Shown: one piece after another, positions 53,181-62,643 of the stretch
How the letters are laid out: each line of letters opens with the position of its first letter
Position numbering within the stretch: position 1 is the first letter of the stretch
Assembly: GCA_964405435.1 (NCBI GenBank)
Contig: CAYOOD010000008.1
Location: 56,396-120,395, forward strand
Origin: DVEG01 sp964405435
Lineage (GTDB): Bacteria > Cyanobacteriota > Cyanobacteriia > Cyanobacteriales > Oscillatoriaceae
Length of the DNA: 64,000 nt
Direction of reading: 5' to 3'
Notes under the pieces: generated by a model
Databases searched by the model: none
The model's input: the letters and a program-made list of their open reading frames with translations, nothing else
Told to the model about the DNA's origin: nothing
Made by a program: the position numbers and the translations under genes

Positions 53181-54356
53181 CTAGCTAGTGGGTTTGAGCA
53201 ATACTTTAATGCAGTTATCTTGTTTGTTCTTGAAAATCTCGAAGCCTTGCTTGGTTTCTTCGAGGGGCAAGTGATGGGTGAAAACTCTCGACGGATCGAT
53301 TTCGCCGCTGAGGACGCGACCGAGCAGCAGCGGCATGTACCGCTGCCCGTGCATTTGCCCCATGCGAATCGTCAAGCCCTTATTGAAGGCTGCGCCGAAT
53401 GGCATTTTGTCGAGCAATCCGCTGTAAACGCCCATGACTGAAAGGGTGCCGCCTTTGCGACAAGCCACCATCATTTGCCGCAGTACGGAAGGGCGATCGG
53501 TTTCCAACCGTACCGCCTGTTTGGCTGCGTCGTAAAATCCTTCAACCCCCATGCCGTGGGCTTCCATTCCTACTGCGTCGAGACAGGCATCGGGTCCTCG
53601 CCCGCCCGTCATTTCTTTGAGGGCAACGCCTGCATCGATCTCCTCGTAATTGATAGTTTCTGCCCCGCCAAATTCTTTAGCCAGTTGCAGGCGTTCTGGG
53701 ACGCGATCGATGGCAATGACGCGCTCGGCACCGAGCATGTAGGCGCTTTTAATGGCAAATTGTCCGACCGGCCCGCACCCCCAAACTGCTACAATCTCTC
53801 CGGGCTGAATATTGCAGTATTCCGCCCCCATGTAGCCGGTAGGAAAAGCGTCGGAGATGGGCAGGAGTTTTTCGTCAGGAATGTCTTGGGGAACTTTGAG
53901 AGCGCCGAAATCGGCGAACGGCACCCGCACGTATTCCGCGAAGGAACCGGCATAGCCGCCGAATAAGTGGGAGTAGCCGAAAATTCCGGCTGTGCCAAAG
54001 CCGAAAAGTTTTTCTTGCATCGCAGCGTTGGGGTTGGAGTTGTCGCACAGCGACCACTTTTGCTGCTGGCAGAACCAGCAATGCCCGCAGCCGATAATGG
54101 AAGAAACGACGACGCGATCGCCTTTTTGTAATTGCTTGACTTCGCTGCCAATTTCGACGACTTCTCCCATAAATTCGTGACCCATTATGTCACCGCCTTG
54201 CAGGGTTGGGATGTAGCCGTCGTAAATGTGAAGGTCAGAACCGCAAATAGTTGTTGACGTCACTTTGAGAATGGCATCGCGCGGGTTTAAAATGGCAGGA
54301 TCGGGAACCGTTTCAACCCGCACGTCATTACTGCCGTGCCAGCAAACTGCTTTCAT
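53181..54356 (-). CDS. Zinc-dependent alcohol/formaldehyde dehydrogenase-type protein
   Basis: 391 residues from ATG 54356 (MKAVCWHGSNDVRVETVPDP), preceded by GAGGGAAAT; a start 11 codons upstream is less likely. Medium-chain dehydrogenase: catalytic zinc ligands C38 and H60/E61 (GHEFMG), structural zinc set C90, C93, C96, C104 and the Rossmann motif GCGPVG followed by ERVIAIDR, an NAD type with Asp. It is closest in pattern to glutathione-independent formaldehyde dehydrogenase-like proteins. The exact substrate is not resolved by sequence. Confidence 0.9.
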   Translation of the reverse strand: MKAVCWHGSNDVRVETVPDPAILNPRDAILKVTSTTICGSDLHIYDGYIPTLQGGDIMGHEFMGEVVEIGSEVKQLQKGDRVVVSSIIGCGHCWFCQQQKWSLCDNSNPNAAMQEKLFGFGTAGIFGYSHLFGGYAGSFAEYVRVPFADFGALKVPQDIPDEKLLPISDAFPTGYMGAEYCNIQPGEIVAVWGCGPVGQFAIKSAYMLGAERVIAIDRVPERLQLAKEFGGAETINYEEIDAGVALKEMTGGRGPDACLDAVGMEAHGMGVEGFYDAAKQAVRLETDRPSVLRQMMVACRKGGTLSVMGVYSGLLDKMPFGAAFNKGLTIRMGQMHGQRYMPLLLGRVLSGEIDPSRVFTHHLPLEETKQGFEIFKNKQDNCIKVLLKPTS

Positions 54357-54701
54357 TTGATTTCCCTCTTCTATTGGGGCTTTGTGCAATTTGAGATGAA
54401 ATAATTTTGCCGAAGTGCTGATATCGGCAGGTTTCTCTCATCTCAAATCGAGTGAGTAGGTAGGCATCAATAACCCGAAAGCTCAGAAACCCGGTTGGCT
54501 CTCCCGACTCCTTGGTGATAAGAAAAACTAATATTTTTGGTGAAAGCCTTGCAGGAAAAGCATTTTCCATGCCATGAGCCATAAGCCATAAGCCCGGAAA
54601 AGCCCGGTTTTCCACCACAAAGTCAGGAGAGCCACCCGGTTTCTTAAAAAAACCGGATTTCTGGCGAACCAGCAATGTTGCGTTTATTTACCCCCTCCTT
54701 G
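54357..54701. other. Intergenic region with a repeat-derived inverted structure
   Basis: No gene. Holds AGAAACCCGG- and CACCCGGTTTCTT-type fragments of the repeat family described at 19966-19998, arranged so that 54490-54506 (GGTTGGCTCTCCCGACT) pairs with 54618-54634. Confidence 0.5.
54633..54664. repeat. AGAAACCGGG-type hairpin, degenerate copy 3
   Basis: CACCCGGTTTCTTAAAAAAA followed by CCGGATTTCTGG; a decayed member of the family at 19966-19998. Confidence 0.6.
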
Positions 54702-55118
54702 TCAGATCCTCGGTTCTGATCCGGGCAGGTTATCAGCCAAATTTTCAAAACTTTGCTGGATATCTTGAACGGCTTCTTGAGTTTTCTCTTGAAGCTTCTC
54801 AAAATAAGTTGGCGTGTCAGAAGCCACGGGTTTGTCTAGATTGAGCTTTTCTCGAATTTCATCCGCTCGATTTCTCAATTGCTGCCGAGAATTCTCAATT
54901 AGCGCTTGATTGGGAATCCCATCTTGGGTTTGGGCATTCTCAGCATTTGGGCGAGCGACTTGGTAAGAACTCGCTTCGGGCGTGAGGGTTTCCGCTCTGG
55001 CTTCCAGCGGGTTGCCAAACCCGATCGCGACACTCGCAAAACAGGCGATCGCTATCAAAACCAGGGTGAGAGCTGTGCGGAATAGAGTATTTTGCAGCCA
55101 CGAAATGACTCGCTCCAT
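54702..55118 (-). CDS. Small exported protein A
   Basis: 138 residues with an N-terminal signal-like segment (FRTALTLVLIAIACFASVAI, cleavage possibly after ARAE or LEARA). The mature part is Gln/Asn/Glu-rich and helical (NRADEIREKLNLDKPVASDT, EAVQDIQQSFENLADNLPG). Same overall plan as the adjacent small exported protein B at 55158-55544: short exported proteins with YQ(L/V)xR/VARPN-type motifs after the signal. Function unknown. Confidence 0.7.
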   Translation of the reverse strand: MERVISWLQNTLFRTALTLVLIAIACFASVAIGFGNPLEARAETLTPEASSYQVARPNAENAQTQDGIPNQALIENSRQQLRNRADEIREKLNLDKPVASDTPTYFEKLQEKTQEAVQDIQQSFENLADNLPGSEPRI

Positions 55119-55157
55119 TGAAAAACTCCTTTTGAGGGTTTACATACCATCCTGCTA

Positions 55158-55544
55158 TCAGCCTTCCTCTCTGTCTTGAGGCGGCATTCCATTGACGACT
55201 TCCGGGTTATTTTTGGTGTGAGTCTCATCTAAGTGAAGGTAATTCTTGGAGTTGGGGAGCAATTTTTTAAGGTTTCCTCCGGCAATTTTTTCGGCAGTAT
55301 TTTGATAGCTGTTTTGTGCATTGTCAAGGTAATTGTCGCTGGGGGTTTGATTGCTAAACCCTTTCTCGTTGGCAGCCGTGCGCCGCAGTTGGTAATAATT
55401 GGCATCAGGCGGCAATCTTTCCACGATCGCTAAAGCTTTGTCGCAGCTAAAGGCATTTAGTACCAACAAACTCATCCCTATTAGCACGAGTCTGACAATC
55501 CAGCGACCGTGATTTTTTAACAGCAGAGAAATTAATCGCTTCAT
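55158..55544 (-). CDS. Small exported protein B
   Basis: 128 residues from ATG 55544 (MKRLISLLLKNHGRWIVRLV); a start seven codons upstream is weaker. A hydrophobic segment (RLVLIGMSLLVLNAFSCDKA) with a cysteine near residue 33 could mark a lipoprotein or a cleaved signal peptide. The mature part shares the (P)xNYYQLRR(T) motif type with protein A. Forms one cluster with the SRPBCC and SDR genes on the same strand. Confidence 0.7.
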   Translation of the reverse strand: MKRLISLLLKNHGRWIVRLVLIGMSLLVLNAFSCDKALAIVERLPPDANYYQLRRTAANEKGFSNQTPSDNYLDNAQNSYQNTAEKIAGGNLKKLLPNSKNYLHLDETHTKNNPEVVNGMPPQDREEG

Positions 55545-55578
55545 GGTATTTACGCGCTCGTTCAAGGGTTCAGATTTT

Positions 55579-56283
55579 TTAGACCTTCCGGCGGCAAGAG
55601 GTTTGCCCTACCGTTGTGGCAATTTCGCCAGCTTCCATAAATTGCTTGAGATGGCGCAGGTTGTCGGCGAGTTGTTGTTCCGGTTCTTCGCCGAAGAGTT
55701 TGGCAAATGCAGCCCCGATCGCTCCACCTGGCGGGTTGTATTCCACAACTACTTTTACTTCAGTGCCGAGATTGCCTGGTGCCTTTTGAAACCGCACGAA
55801 ACCGCTATTATCTACGTCCGAGTCTGCAACTGACGCCCAGACAATTAAGCGATTTTCGATATCGTCGATAATTTCTGCATCCCATTCGACGCGCGATCCC
55901 AAGGGTGCATTTGCCACCCAGTGCGAATGCTTCTCATCCCGCACTCTCACATATTTGAGGTGCTGCATAAAGTACGGCAAGTTCTCAAAATTTCGCCAAA
56001 ATCGATACAGTTCTTCCGGCGATTTATTAATTGTTACCGTTTTTTCAACTTTGACAGGTTTATTCAGCCCGATCGCGTCCTGAATGTTGCTTTTTCCCGC
56101 GACGCCGCGATAAGCCAACCCGCCGCCTACGACTGCCATTAACGCGCCTCTCAGAGAGCGTTCCTTCAACCCGGCAAGCACGAGCGATCCGCCGGCGATT
56201 AACGAGCCCCAGCGGTCGAGATTGCTTAAATCTTTTTTGCTGGGCGCATCTTGGGGATTGGCGTTTTCAGATGTTATCTCCAT
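55579..56283 (-). CDS. SRPBCC (polyketide cyclase/dehydrase-like) protein with N-terminal membrane segments
   Basis: 234 residues. Residues ~20-75 hold two short hydrophobic segments (WGSLIAGGSLVLAGLK, GALMAVVGGGLAYRGVAGK), as in YgaP-type anchors. Residues ~78-220 form an SRPBCC domain (VEKTVTINKSPEELYRFWRN, FENLPYFMQHLKYVRV, EVKVVVEYNPPGGAIGAAFA) that binds hydrophobic ligands. Proteins with this pair of parts occur in bacterial stress clusters. Ligand unknown. A 34-base gap precedes the small exported gene. Confidence 0.85.
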   Translation of the reverse strand: MEITSENANPQDAPSKKDLSNLDRWGSLIAGGSLVLAGLKERSLRGALMAVVGGGLAYRGVAGKSNIQDAIGLNKPVKVEKTVTINKSPEELYRFWRNFENLPYFMQHLKYVRVRDEKHSHWVANAPLGSRVEWDAEIIDDIENRLIVWASVADSDVDNSGFVRFQKAPGNLGTEVKVVVEYNPPGGAIGAAFAKLFGEEPEQQLADNLRHLKQFMEAGEIATTVGQTSCRRKV

Positions 56284-56379
56284 TGATTTTTACTCCTAAA
56301 ATAGCTGTTTTTTTGCGAAAACTCGGTAATTTTTAACTTTAAGGCATAAAATTCAGCCTTGGGTAATCAACAGATTTTG

Positions 56380-57414
56380 CTAACTGTCTCCGGCGATTTG
56401 ATTGTTTTTGCGGGCGGCTCTGTCGCTCAAAGCGGTCAACCAAGACGGTGCCAAATCGGAGGTGCTGTCTTTGCCTTTGGCGCGATCGCTGCCGATTCCG
56501 CCGGGAGCGGGCAAAAATTGGTTAACCCAACCGAGCAAATTGGCAGTGAGTCCGGGAAATAGTCCGTGAAATTTGGCACCGAAACCAGCCGGCATGGAAA
56601 GCACGACTTCCGCCTCACCCCGCTTGCAAGCTCGGATAATTCGGCGGGCGGCGCGTTCGGCACTGATGGAAAGTACGGGCAGGGAATCGCTGATGGTAAA
56701 CCAGGCATATTCAGCCCGATGCTGACTTTTGAAAGTGGCATTGTAGGGGCTGCCTGTACGGAGCAAACCCGGGCAGATGGTGGTGACAGGAATGCCGTCT
56801 TTTGCCAATTCTGCCCGCAATCCTTCGGAAAAACCGGTGAGGGCAAATTTGCTAGCGCTGTAGGGCAATAGGTGCGGCGCGCTGACTTTGCCGCCGATGG
56901 AGGAAATATTCACGATGCGTCTGTCGTGCTTGGCGCGCATGTCGGGCAATACGGCGAGTGTCGTATAAAGGGGTGCCCAGAAATGGATTTTCATGGCGGA
57001 TTCGTAGTCTTCTAGCGTCATCGCCTCCATCGGGGCAACGGCGATCGCGCCGGCGTTGTTGATGAGTACGTCAATGCTGCCGAAGCGATCGCGGACAGCC
57101 TCTATCATTGCGTCTACTTCTGCTTTGACGGTGACGTCGCACGCTACAGCCAGCACGTCAGCACCGTGCTGCACCAGCTCTTCGCGGGCGCGCTCCAATT
57201 CGGCGCGATCGCGCGCGCAAATTGCCAAGCGAGCCCCTTGTTGCGCGAGCTGCCGCGCCATCACCAGCCCCAGCCCCCGCGAACCTCCGGTTATCAGTAC
57301 GGTTTTGCCGCGCAAGTCGCATTCTAGAAAGCGGGCGATCGCTTCTCGTGCGATTAAAACTACCCCCACTGCCACGGCGGCGATCGCGAATAAGTTGGCA
57401 TCTTCTAGCTCCAT
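56380..57414 (-). CDS. Short-chain dehydrogenase with N-terminal membrane segment
   Basis: 344 residues from ATG 57414 (MELEDANLFAIAAVAVGVVL), preceded by AGGAG nine bases upstream; the longer frame is less likely. A hydrophobic N-terminal segment precedes the Rossmann motif TGGSRGLG (~residue 38-45), NNAG and the catalytic YSASK motif. NADP preference is likely from the ARDR after beta-2. C-terminal ~60 residues form a tail after the dehydrogenase domain. Head of a minus-strand run that includes SRPBCC and the exported proteins. Confidence 0.88.
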   Translation of the reverse strand: MELEDANLFAIAAVAVGVVLIAREAIARFLECDLRGKTVLITGGSRGLGLVMARQLAQQGARLAICARDRAELERAREELVQHGADVLAVACDVTVKAEVDAMIEAVRDRFGSIDVLINNAGAIAVAPMEAMTLEDYESAMKIHFWAPLYTTLAVLPDMRAKHDRRIVNISSIGGKVSAPHLLPYSASKFALTGFSEGLRAELAKDGIPVTTICPGLLRTGSPYNATFKSQHRAEYAWFTISDSLPVLSISAERAARRIIRACKRGEAEVVLSMPAGFGAKFHGLFPGLTANLLGWVNQFLPAPGGIGSDRAKGKDSTSDLAPSWLTALSDRAARKNNQIAGDS

Positions 57415-58241
57415 GTTTCTTTCTCCTGCGGTATCTCGGATATTTTGAAGAACAAGCGATCGCCCTACTCCTAGCGATCGGGCGGTGCCGATTTCCCGGA
57501 TATCCCCGCTCAATAGAACTTCTAGTAAGATTTCTTCTAAACGATAAACTCGCTTAACACTCTTTTTTAAATTTAACAGGTTGCCTTGGTAAAACCCTGC
57601 CTCTCTAGTCGCAAATCAAAATAAAAAATTGACTGTACTTTAGATAGAACCGTCTAATTTAATTAGTTGACAGGCTCCACAGAAATTGCTTTCGCGAAGC
57701 GGACTCTGAGTTTAGGGAACTGGCGGTTAAAGACGCGCGCGATCGCTCCAGCCCTTGCCCTGCTAATTCTGTAAGTTAATTGCTAATTTTCTCTGAAACT
57801 TCTACCGCACGGACGGAGTTGCCTTCTAACTCAGGGCAGAGTTCCTATTAATCTCTGTAGTGTCGCTGCATACAGATTGGCGCGGACAGTGACAATTGTT
57901 GACTCCGCAAGTAAAGCAGTGAAACTGCGCAACTTTTTGAATTCTGGCTGTGCTTGTCGTTCGCGAAAAGCAAAGTCATCAATTGACGAGTCAAAAAAGA
58001 GTGCTGTGGAGGGTTGAAGCGTTGCCGGGATTGGGGAATTAGGGGCAGGAGGAAGAGGGGACAATTGCCAGAAATGGCTCTGCAGAAGCCAGCCGCCAGA
58101 AGTGGCGATCGCTTGCAGTATCGCGTTTAACTAAAGTATTTAACATTGAGACATTTCTGAAGAGAGAAGCACATATCCCAGAAGCCGATTACTGTTTGGG
58201 AAGTGATTATTGCTGATTTTAATTGAGGCTATTTGTACGTT
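57415..58241. other. Intergenic region between divergent genes
   Basis: About 830 bases without a supported gene. Open frames here lack ribosome binding sites. It must hold promoters for both the minus-strand SDR cluster and the plus-strand DUF1264 gene. Confidence 0.45.
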
Positions 58242-58904
58242 ATGAACCTACGCACTTTCTTGAGATTTTTCATAATTCTGCTAGCAAGTTTAGTTTTTAC
58301 CCTAGCAGACTGCCTGCCAGCCAGAGCCGATAACAGTGGCATGACTGCGCCCGACGATTCAAACAAATCCCTCAAAACCATGACGCTAGAAGCAGGCGCT
58401 CGCTTGCTGCAAGACAAGAGCCCTGTCATGGAGTTACAAACTTACTTAGATGGGTTCCACAACTCCAAGAGGGAGGCAAACCTTCCGGGAGAACAGCAGC
58501 ATCAAATGCGGGTGAGCCATTACTGTCAAAATCTCAGCGAGGATTTCATCCAATGTGCGGTTTATGACGGAAATATGAAAATGTCGCACCTGATTGGCAT
58601 TGAATATGTGGTTTCCGATCGCGTCTATGCCAGTTTGCCGGATGAGGAAAAAAATTACTGGCACTCGCACGTTGGGGAAGTTGACAGCGGTTTAGTCATG
58701 GCTCCCGGAATTCCCGATGCAGCTCACAAAGCACTGATGGACAGATTGCGCAGCACCCACGGCAAAACTTGGAATGTTTGGGATATTCAAAAAGCCGAAC
58801 TTCCTGTAGGAGAACCCGTTCTCATGTGGTCGATAGAACCCGATCGAATCAATACTCAGACTCGGCAGGTGATGCAGGCTAGGGCGGAATCAATCGAGTT
58901 TTAG
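58242..58904 (+). CDS. Exported DUF1264 (oil-body-associated-protein-like) protein
   Basis: 220 residues from ATG 58242. A signal peptide (MNLRTFLRFFIILLASLVF ... PARADN) precedes the domain. Segments SPVMELQTYLDGFHNSKREA, HYCQNLSEDFIQCAVYDGNM, LIGIEYVVSDRVYASLPDEE and YWHSHVGEVDSGLVMAPGIP are typical of DUF1264, also present in plants as oil-body-associated proteins. Function in bacteria is not known. The signal peptide suggests a periplasmic or luminal form. Confidence 0.9.
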   Translation: MNLRTFLRFFIILLASLVFTLADCLPARADNSGMTAPDDSNKSLKTMTLEAGARLLQDKSPVMELQTYLDGFHNSKREANLPGEQQHQMRVSHYCQNLSEDFIQCAVYDGNMKMSHLIGIEYVVSDRVYASLPDEEKNYWHSHVGEVDSGLVMAPGIPDAAHKALMDRLRSTHGKTWNVWDIQKAELPVGEPVLMWSIEPDRINTQTRQVMQARAESIEF

Positions 58905-58913
58905 GAAAAGAAA

Positions 58914-58945
58914 AGAAACCCGATTTCTCGAAGAAACCGGGTTTC
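58914..58945. terminator. AGAAACCCG-type hairpin, copy 4, between convergent genes
   Basis: AGAAACCCGATTTCT / AGAAACCGGGTTTCT. It falls between the DUF1264 stop and the sdhA stop, so it may terminate both. Confidence 0.6.
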
Positions 58946-58957
58946 TCGAAGCATCCG

Positions 58958-60685
58958 TTAATACTTCCGCTCCTGCGGCTGGAAGCGGGTAATCGTCACG
59001 GGACGGTATTGCAAGTCAATCCCCGCTGGCGAATAATAAGCAAAGGTATGTTTGAGGAAATTCTCGTCATCCCGCTCGGTGTAGTCTTCGCGGGAATGCG
59101 CGCCGCGACTTTCCTGCCGGTTGAGGGCTGAGGTGAGTATTACCTGCCCGACTATTATCAAGCTTTGCAGTTCCAGCGCTTCGATGATTTCCGTGTTCCA
59201 CGCACTCCCTTTGTCATCGAGGTAAATCTCAGCCGATTGCTCCTGCAATTTTTCCAGTGCTTTCAATCCTTCCCGCATCACTTCTTCGGTGCGAAAGACG
59301 CCGCAGTGTTCTGTCATGCAGTCTTGGTAGGCTTGGCGGATTTGTCCGATGCGGTATTTGCCTTTGCGATCGCACAGCGCTTGAATTTGTTCTCTGGCAG
59401 CGGTGCGGTAGCGCTGCTCGTTGATTTCCGGCAGTTTGCGGTTTTGAACGTAGCGAGCGATCGCAGCCCCCGTGAGTTTGCCGTATACCACGCACTCCAG
59501 CAAAGAATTGCTCCCGAGCCGGTTCGCGCCGTGTACCGACACGCACGCCGCTTCCCCCGCCGCAAAGAAACCCTCCACCAGCCCATCTGGCCCACTGCGC
59601 ACTTGGCCATCGGTATTCACCGGGATTCCCCCCATCGAATAGTGAACGGTGGGGCGCACCGGCATCGGTTGGTGAACCGCATCGATCCCGAGCAGGCGGT
59701 GCGCTTCTTCCCAGCAGAAGGGAATCCGGCTCATAATTTTCTCGCGCCCCATGTGGCGCAAGTCGAGGTAAATAAATGGCCCCCCGGCACTGCCGTCGGG
59801 ATGAATGCCCCGCCCCGCGCGGATTTCCCGGGCGATCGCGCGCGAGGTAATGTCGCGCGGTGCCAGCTCCATGCGGCTCGGGGCATACGTCGCCATGAAG
59901 CGATCGCCGTTGCTATTAATCAAATACGCCCCTTCACCCCGCACCGCCTCGGAAATCAACACCCCCACCGGATACAGCCCCGTCGGGTGAAACTGCACGA
60001 ATTCCATATCTTCCAGGGGCACGCCTGCCAGCGCCGACATCGCCAACCCGTCTCCCGTCGAGGCGTAGTCATTGGAGGTGGTATTGTAAACCCGCCCGTA
60101 TCCCCCGGTGGCAAACATCACCGCCTTGGCACGGACAATCTCTATTTTCCCATCCAAAATCCGGTACATCACCACGCCCTTTGCCCGGGCGTCTTCCAGA
60201 ATCAACTGCATGACGTACCATTCATCGTAGATTTTCACGCCGTAGCGGCGCAGGTTGTTTACCAGCTCGTGCAGGATAGCGTGACCGGTTTTGTCGGCAG
60301 CGTAACAGGTGCGGTTGTGCGAGTGCCCGCCAAACGCTCGCTGGGCAATCCGCCCGTCGGGCAAGCGGGAGAAGAGCACTCCCATGTGTTCCAAATCGAT
60401 AACGACATCGGGCGCTTCTCGAGCGAGTATTTCTACCGCATCTTGATCGGCTAGGTAGTCCGAGCCCTTCACCGTATCGAAGGCGTGGGCTTCCCAACTG
60501 TCAGCAGAATCTACATTTTTCAGCGTCGCGGCAATTCCTCCCTGCGCCGCTACCGAGTGCGATCGAATCGGGTGCGTTTTCGCCACTACAGCCACGTTCA
60601 ACCTCGGATCGGTGCGGGCAATCTCTACAGCAGCGCGGCAGCCAGCCAAGCCGCCGCCAACAATAATCACGTCGTGTTCTAACAT
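58958..60685 (-). CDS. sdhA: Succinate dehydrogenase/fumarate reductase flavoprotein subunit
   Basis: 575 residues from ATG 60685 (MLEHDVIIVGGGLAGCRAAV). FAD dinucleotide motif GGGLAG near residue 9, flavin-linking His in RSHSVAAQGGIAATL, the FGGHSHNRTCYAADKTGHAI active-site part and GANRLGSNSLLECVVYGKLT. SdhA oxidises succinate to fumarate and feeds electrons to the plastoquinone pool in cyanobacteria. No sdhB or cytochrome subunit lies alongside, as is usual for this group. The upstream small membrane gene ends in a terminator, so sdhA has its own promoter. Confidence 0.96.
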   Translation of the reverse strand: MLEHDVIIVGGGLAGCRAAVEIARTDPRLNVAVVAKTHPIRSHSVAAQGGIAATLKNVDSADSWEAHAFDTVKGSDYLADQDAVEILAREAPDVVIDLEHMGVLFSRLPDGRIAQRAFGGHSHNRTCYAADKTGHAILHELVNNLRRYGVKIYDEWYVMQLILEDARAKGVVMYRILDGKIEIVRAKAVMFATGGYGRVYNTTSNDYASTGDGLAMSALAGVPLEDMEFVQFHPTGLYPVGVLISEAVRGEGAYLINSNGDRFMATYAPSRMELAPRDITSRAIAREIRAGRGIHPDGSAGGPFIYLDLRHMGREKIMSRIPFCWEEAHRLLGIDAVHQPMPVRPTVHYSMGGIPVNTDGQVRSGPDGLVEGFFAAGEAACVSVHGANRLGSNSLLECVVYGKLTGAAIARYVQNRKLPEINEQRYRTAAREQIQALCDRKGKYRIGQIRQAYQDCMTEHCGVFRTEEVMREGLKALEKLQEQSAEIYLDDKGSAWNTEIIEALELQSLIIVGQVILTSALNRQESRGAHSREDYTERDDENFLKHTFAYYSPAGIDLQYRPVTITRFQPQERKY

Positions 60686-60728
60686 AGTCGGGCTTTTAGC
60701 CAATATTCCTACCCGTTCTATCGTGACG

Positions 60729-60768
60729 CACAAAAAAAACTCCCTGCCATTTGGCAGGGAAATTTTAA
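60729..60768 (-). terminator. Rho-independent terminator of the 61006-61311 gene
   Basis: TCCCTGCCA (60741-60749) and TGGCAGGGA (60752-60760) separated by a TT loop; on the minus strand it is followed by a run of T (60732-60740 read as A on plus). Lies between the small membrane gene and sdhA. Confidence 0.8.
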
Positions 60769-60777
60769 GTGTTGAGT

Positions 60778-60980
60778 AATAAGTGCTCGATGCCTCGGCT
60801 GAGTGCTGAGTGCTGAGCGTGGAGTGCAGGAGTGTGGAGTGCAGGAGTGTGGAGTGCAGGAGTAATCAGTGCAAGCGTGGGAGCTGCTGAGTTAAATCCT
60901 TCTCCCACTCCTCCATCCCCTACCCCATCCCCTACCCCACTCCCCCCCTCAGCACTCAGCACTCAGCACTCAGCACTTAT
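60778..60980. repeat. Tandem short repeats (GAGTGTGGAGTGCAG / CACTCAG type)
   Basis: Repeats of TGTGGAGTGCAGGAG and of CACTCAGCACTCAG fill 200 bases, plus runs of CCCTACCCCATCCC. The two halves are partly complementary. Same family as 16950-17120 and 62970-63035. Confidence 0.75.
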
Positions 60981-61005
60981 CATTCCCCCCCTCCCCCTCT
61001 CTCTT

Positions 61006-61311
61006 TTACGTCGCCTGAGCGGGTTTCTGGCTGGGTACGTTGCCAACCGGCTTCGGTTTGTCTGCGGTTTCGATGGGCGCGAACTCGATGTGGTTCAGCA
61101 GGGTGGTGACGAAGGCAAACAGCAGGAAGGGCAGGGACAAGACGAGGACGAGCCCGACGGTTGCTAGGGCGTAGATTTGGCGAGTGCTGCTCCACAGGGC
61201 AAGTGCGGAGGCTAGGCTCACGAAGATGACAATCAGCCAAACGATGATTTGCCCGTAGATATCCCCAAAGGTGAGGGTGCAGACTAAGCGATATTTTTTG
61301 AAGTCATTCAT
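61006..61311 (-). CDS. Small two-span membrane protein
   Basis: 101 residues from ATG 61311 (MNDFKKYRLVCTLTFGDIYG), preceded by GAGGTATGCC; an upstream start adds a basic stretch and is less likely. Two membrane spans (QIIVWLIVIFVSLASALALW and ALATVGLVLVLSLPFLLFA) and a Pro/Lys/Ala tail. I recall short cyanobacterial proteins of this kind; function unknown. A strong terminator separates it from sdhA. Confidence 0.7.
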   Translation of the reverse strand: MNDFKKYRLVCTLTFGDIYGQIIVWLIVIFVSLASALALWSSTRQIYALATVGLVLVLSLPFLLFAFVTTLLNHIEFAPIETADKPKPVGNVPSQKPAQAT

Positions 61312-61974
61312 GGCATACCTCGGAATATTGGTTTTAAAAGGGTGTCTGACTCTGTTGTAGAGGATGGCTAAATATTTTGAAAACTTTTGCAATATGACTT
61401 TACAATCTGCCCGGGCTGCCGGCGAGTTCGTCGGCGCTGCGGCTGGAATGTCGGGGCAGTCAGTATTTTTTCCTACTCCCGCGTCCGTTTCCCGCGCTTT
61501 TATCGGGCTGCCGGCTTGCCAATAGAGTCAGAGCGATGTCGATCGCGAAGGCGTTGCGAACTTTTTTACAAAAAGTTACACATTTTCGGGTTGCGTACCT
61601 CCTCCAGCCTGCAGACAGATTGATGGGTGAGAGCCGAGCGCCCTTGGTTTGGCTCGACAGTCGAATGAATGATTTTTTGTTTACTATACAACCTGGATTG
61701 AGTTGAGCTTTTTTTATAATCTTATTTTAAGATTTGCTGGCGGTGGTTTCAGATATACTTAAAAAAAGAAGCTTTTTTTTGGCGGGTCATCTACTCAGAA
61801 ATTAGAGGATTTAATTCAAAGTTAAACTGCACTTAAGCGGAAAATCCTCTAGGAATGTAACTATAACTACTGTTGAAAGACAAATAAGAGCCTAAATTGT
61901 TTGAGTCAGGCAAAAAACTCGGCCTTCATCCGGCAGGTTTGTTAAAAAAGTCTGAAAGTTAGGGGATAAAGGAC
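61312..61974. other. Intergenic region
   Basis: 663 bases with no supported gene, AT-rich from 61670 to 61870. It probably holds the promoters of both flanking genes. Confidence 0.45.
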
Positions 61975-62643
61975 ATGTCGCAGTTATTAACGGTCTTGAG
62001 TGGAATTGCTTTAAAATTGCGGAGTACGCGCGAGAGTTGGCAGTGTTCGGAGCCGGTGATTGAGGAGGATGCGCTGACGAGCCTGCAACTCGAGGAGGTG
62101 GTGAGAACCCTCGATCCCCCAGCAAGGCAGCGGCAGAATGCGATCGCTTCTGGGGCGCAGAGCGCGGTAGAAGGCTTCTGGGGCGCAGAGAGAAATGAGT
62201 ATGAGGCTTGCAACCAAGAAGGAAATCGGTTGTTGCTGGGCAAGCACTATGAAGAGGCGATCGCGGCTTTTGAGAGAGCGCTGCAGCTCAAACCGAATGC
62301 CTCGTATGCGTGGCAGCAGCGGGGCGACGCACTGCGGCAGACAAAACGCTACGCCGAAGCGATCGCCTCTTATGACAAAGCTCTAGAATTTAGCGCCAAC
62401 CCCATCTCGCGCTACCAAACCCTCAATGCCCGAGGCGCGCTGTTATTGGAGCTGGAACGCTACGAAGATGCGATCGCCGCCTACGATCGCGCCCTGGCGA
62501 TTTGCCCGAATGGCATGGGCTCGCCTCACATTCTAGAAATGAAAGGCATTGCCCTGTCGAAATTGAGACGGTATGACGAAGCCGGCGTTTTATTCGATAC
62601 AGCCTACGCCAAAGCCGTCGAAGTCTGCGCGAAAACTTTATGA
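61975..62643 (+). CDS. TPR protein
   Basis: 222 residues (MSQLLTVLSGIALKLRSTRE ...). Four tetratricopeptide-like units: YEACNQEGNRLLLGKHYEEA, AIAAFERALQLKPNASYAWQ, AIASYDKALEFSANPISRYQ, AIAAYDRALAICPNGMGSPH. No signal peptide. Such proteins mediate binding to other proteins. Partner unknown; no operon neighbour. Confidence 0.8.
   Translation: MSQLLTVLSGIALKLRSTRESWQCSEPVIEEDALTSLQLEEVVRTLDPPARQRQNAIASGAQSAVEGFWGAERNEYEACNQEGNRLLLGKHYEEAIAAFERALQLKPNASYAWQQRGDALRQTKRYAEAIASYDKALEFSANPISRYQTLNARGALLLELERYEDAIAAYDRALAICPNGMGSPHILEMKGIALSKLRRYDEAGVLFDTAYAKAVEVCAKTL

Noticed and set aside
59165..60454. 429-residue plus-strand frame opposite sdhA
   Set aside because: Shadow of a highly conserved gene; translated product is rich in His/Arg/Pro without family resemblance.
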